Translations under genes and position numbers: made by a program
The notes under the pieces: model-generated
What the model saw: the letters and a program-made list of their open reading frames with translations, nothing else
What the model was told of the DNA's origin: nothing
Databases searched by the model: none
Assembly (NCBI RefSeq): GCF_051401765.1
Contig: NC_135073.1
Location: 5,642,001-5,706,000, forward strand
Source of the DNA: Calliopsis andreniformis
Lineage: Eukaryota; Arthropoda; Insecta; Hymenoptera; Andrenidae
Reading direction: 5' to 3'
DNA length: 64,000 nt
Shown: positions 63,071 through 64,000 of the stretch, in pieces
How positions within the stretch are numbered: the stretch's first letter is position 1
How the letters are laid out: every line of letters begins with the position of its first letter

Positions 63071-63655
63071 CGGTTTTACCAACCGTTTATAGAGAAAATC
63101 GGTATAAATCATCTGTCCACGAGGGCTGTCTACCTTCCAGCGCAAGGACTTGAGATAAATTAAGTGGGATCGAGGCGAATCGAGGATCGATGCAGAGAAA
63201 ACACGTGGACGTCCCGCTGTTTTACGGCGGCCGCGTCTTAACACGTCCCAGGCTGTCCATTAAAACTATTTACTGCATATTATTGCCTTCACCTTGTCCG
63301 ATCGTTTACGATCGACGATAATAAAATAATTATAACTCGGTATCTCATAAAACGGTTTACGGGGCAACGGTGTATTTCCTTTGGAAACCGCGTTGTCCAA
63401 GTACCGAGCTCGTTTTCGTCGCGTGTACACGTTCATAGACGAAGAATCCAGCCTGGTGGATTGCACGGCTGTAAAGATAACGAAATACTGGGCTATCTTA
63501 ACGTTCTCCTTCAATTTTTAGCGCAGCCCCTCGATTCTTCTCGAGAAACAAGACGATCGTCGATACTGTCGGATCGAAATCTCAAGGTTTATGTCGAGGA
63601 ACTCATCGAACATTGGGAACATTCTTGATTCGAACATAAAATGATCGAGTAGTAA
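63071..63655. other. GC-rich block
   Basis: CpG-rich block, densest at about 63110-63260 and 63400-63440. Minus-strand frames of 92 and 82 codons have no recognisable content. Confidence 0.4.
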
Positions 63656-63671
63656 CTTGCTTGCTTGCTTG
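63656..63671. repeat. (CTTG)4 microsatellite
   Basis: Four perfect CTTG units followed by a partial unit CT. Confidence 0.9.
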
Positions 63672-64000
63672 CTCGAAGCTTTAGTGGTGATAAACTTTTT
63701 TTGTATCTCAACGACTGGTGAAAACCAACTCGAATGAAAATTACAGTTATGGTTATGTTTCTCGCTTTAAACGGAAAATCTGACAATCATGATTGTTTGT
63801 TTTCACACTGAATACCAACTTGCGTTATGTAAGTGGTGGACGTTAGACATACTTGTATATTTAACGCGTCAACTTGGTGCCACTGTAGAATTTTAGGTTT
63901 TCAGGTAAACCTCAGAAAAAATTGAAAGAATAAAATTACAATATTCAATTATACAAAAGTGATAATTATGTCAATTCTATGATGGATATGAATTTTACAG
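63672..64000. other. AT-leaning non-coding end of the window
   Basis: No supported feature. A 65-codon minus-strand frame (63786-63589) overlaps the microsatellite and is not credible. Confidence 0.45.

Noticed and set aside
1..64000. A bacterial or phage-type gene system, CRISPR array or toxin cluster
   Set aside because: No operon-like coding, no regularly spaced direct repeats of CRISPR type, and no long genes. The window has the structure of animal non-coding DNA.

Overview
This window reads as non-coding nuclear DNA from an animal, most likely an insect. Hymenoptera (bee-like) is my best guess. It has no bacterial gene organisation: no open reading frame exceeds 270 codons in 64 kb, there are no runs of co-directional genes, and most long frames overlap low-complexity purine, pyrimidine or poly-G tracts. 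The base composition is a strong mosaic. AT-rich stretches of 0.3-1.4 kb alternate with GC- and CpG-rich blocks of 0.15-1 kb. Abundant CpG in a methylation-poor, AT-rich genome fits Hymenoptera, but that placement is an inference from composition, not from a recognised gene.

I find no protein-coding gene, rRNA, tRNA, snRNA, CRISPR array or intact transposon that I can support. The window is best described as a gene desert or the inside of a very large intron. The AT-rich stretches hold microsatellites, short tandem duplications and three diverged copies of one dispersed AT-rich repeat (about 2.74-3.03 kb, 22.20-22.38 kb and 52.32-52.48 kb, the middle one inverted). The GC-rich blocks (near 0.1, 4, 6, 7.7, 9.2, 13-14, 18.8, 20-21.8, 24, 25.2-26.1, 28-30, 31-33, 35.5, 37.5, 40.3-41.3, 43.5-44.2, 45.3-46.3, 49.2-50, 54-56, 58.6-59.5, 61.5 and 63.3 kb) are dense in CpG and in short homeodomain, E-box, Su(H)-like and CAGGTA-like words. 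They are the natural candidates for conserved cis-regulatory elements of a distant developmental gene.

Layout: 0-13 kb, AT-rich with small GC blocks and repeat copy A; 13-26 kb, many GC blocks, repeat copy B and a perfect 26-bp tandem duplication; 26-34 kb, large GC blocks with a long pyrimidine tract near 29.6 kb; 34-40 kb, long AT-rich stretches with isolated blocks; 40.2-41.3 kb, an unusual block with a 23-base G run, a polypyrimidine tract and alternating purine-pyrimidine DNA; 41-54 kb, mixed, with repeat copy C; 54-64 kb, GC blocks with the best regulatory-looking motif clusters and a 68-bp tandem duplication.

I did not find convincing evidence of a previously undescribed gene system. 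The observations most worth a second look are the dispersed repeat family, the block mosaic as a likely set of conserved non-coding elements, the non-B-DNA-prone block at 40.6-41.0 kb and the motif clusters near 46.2, 54.4 and 59.3 kb. Block boundaries were judged by eye and are approximate.
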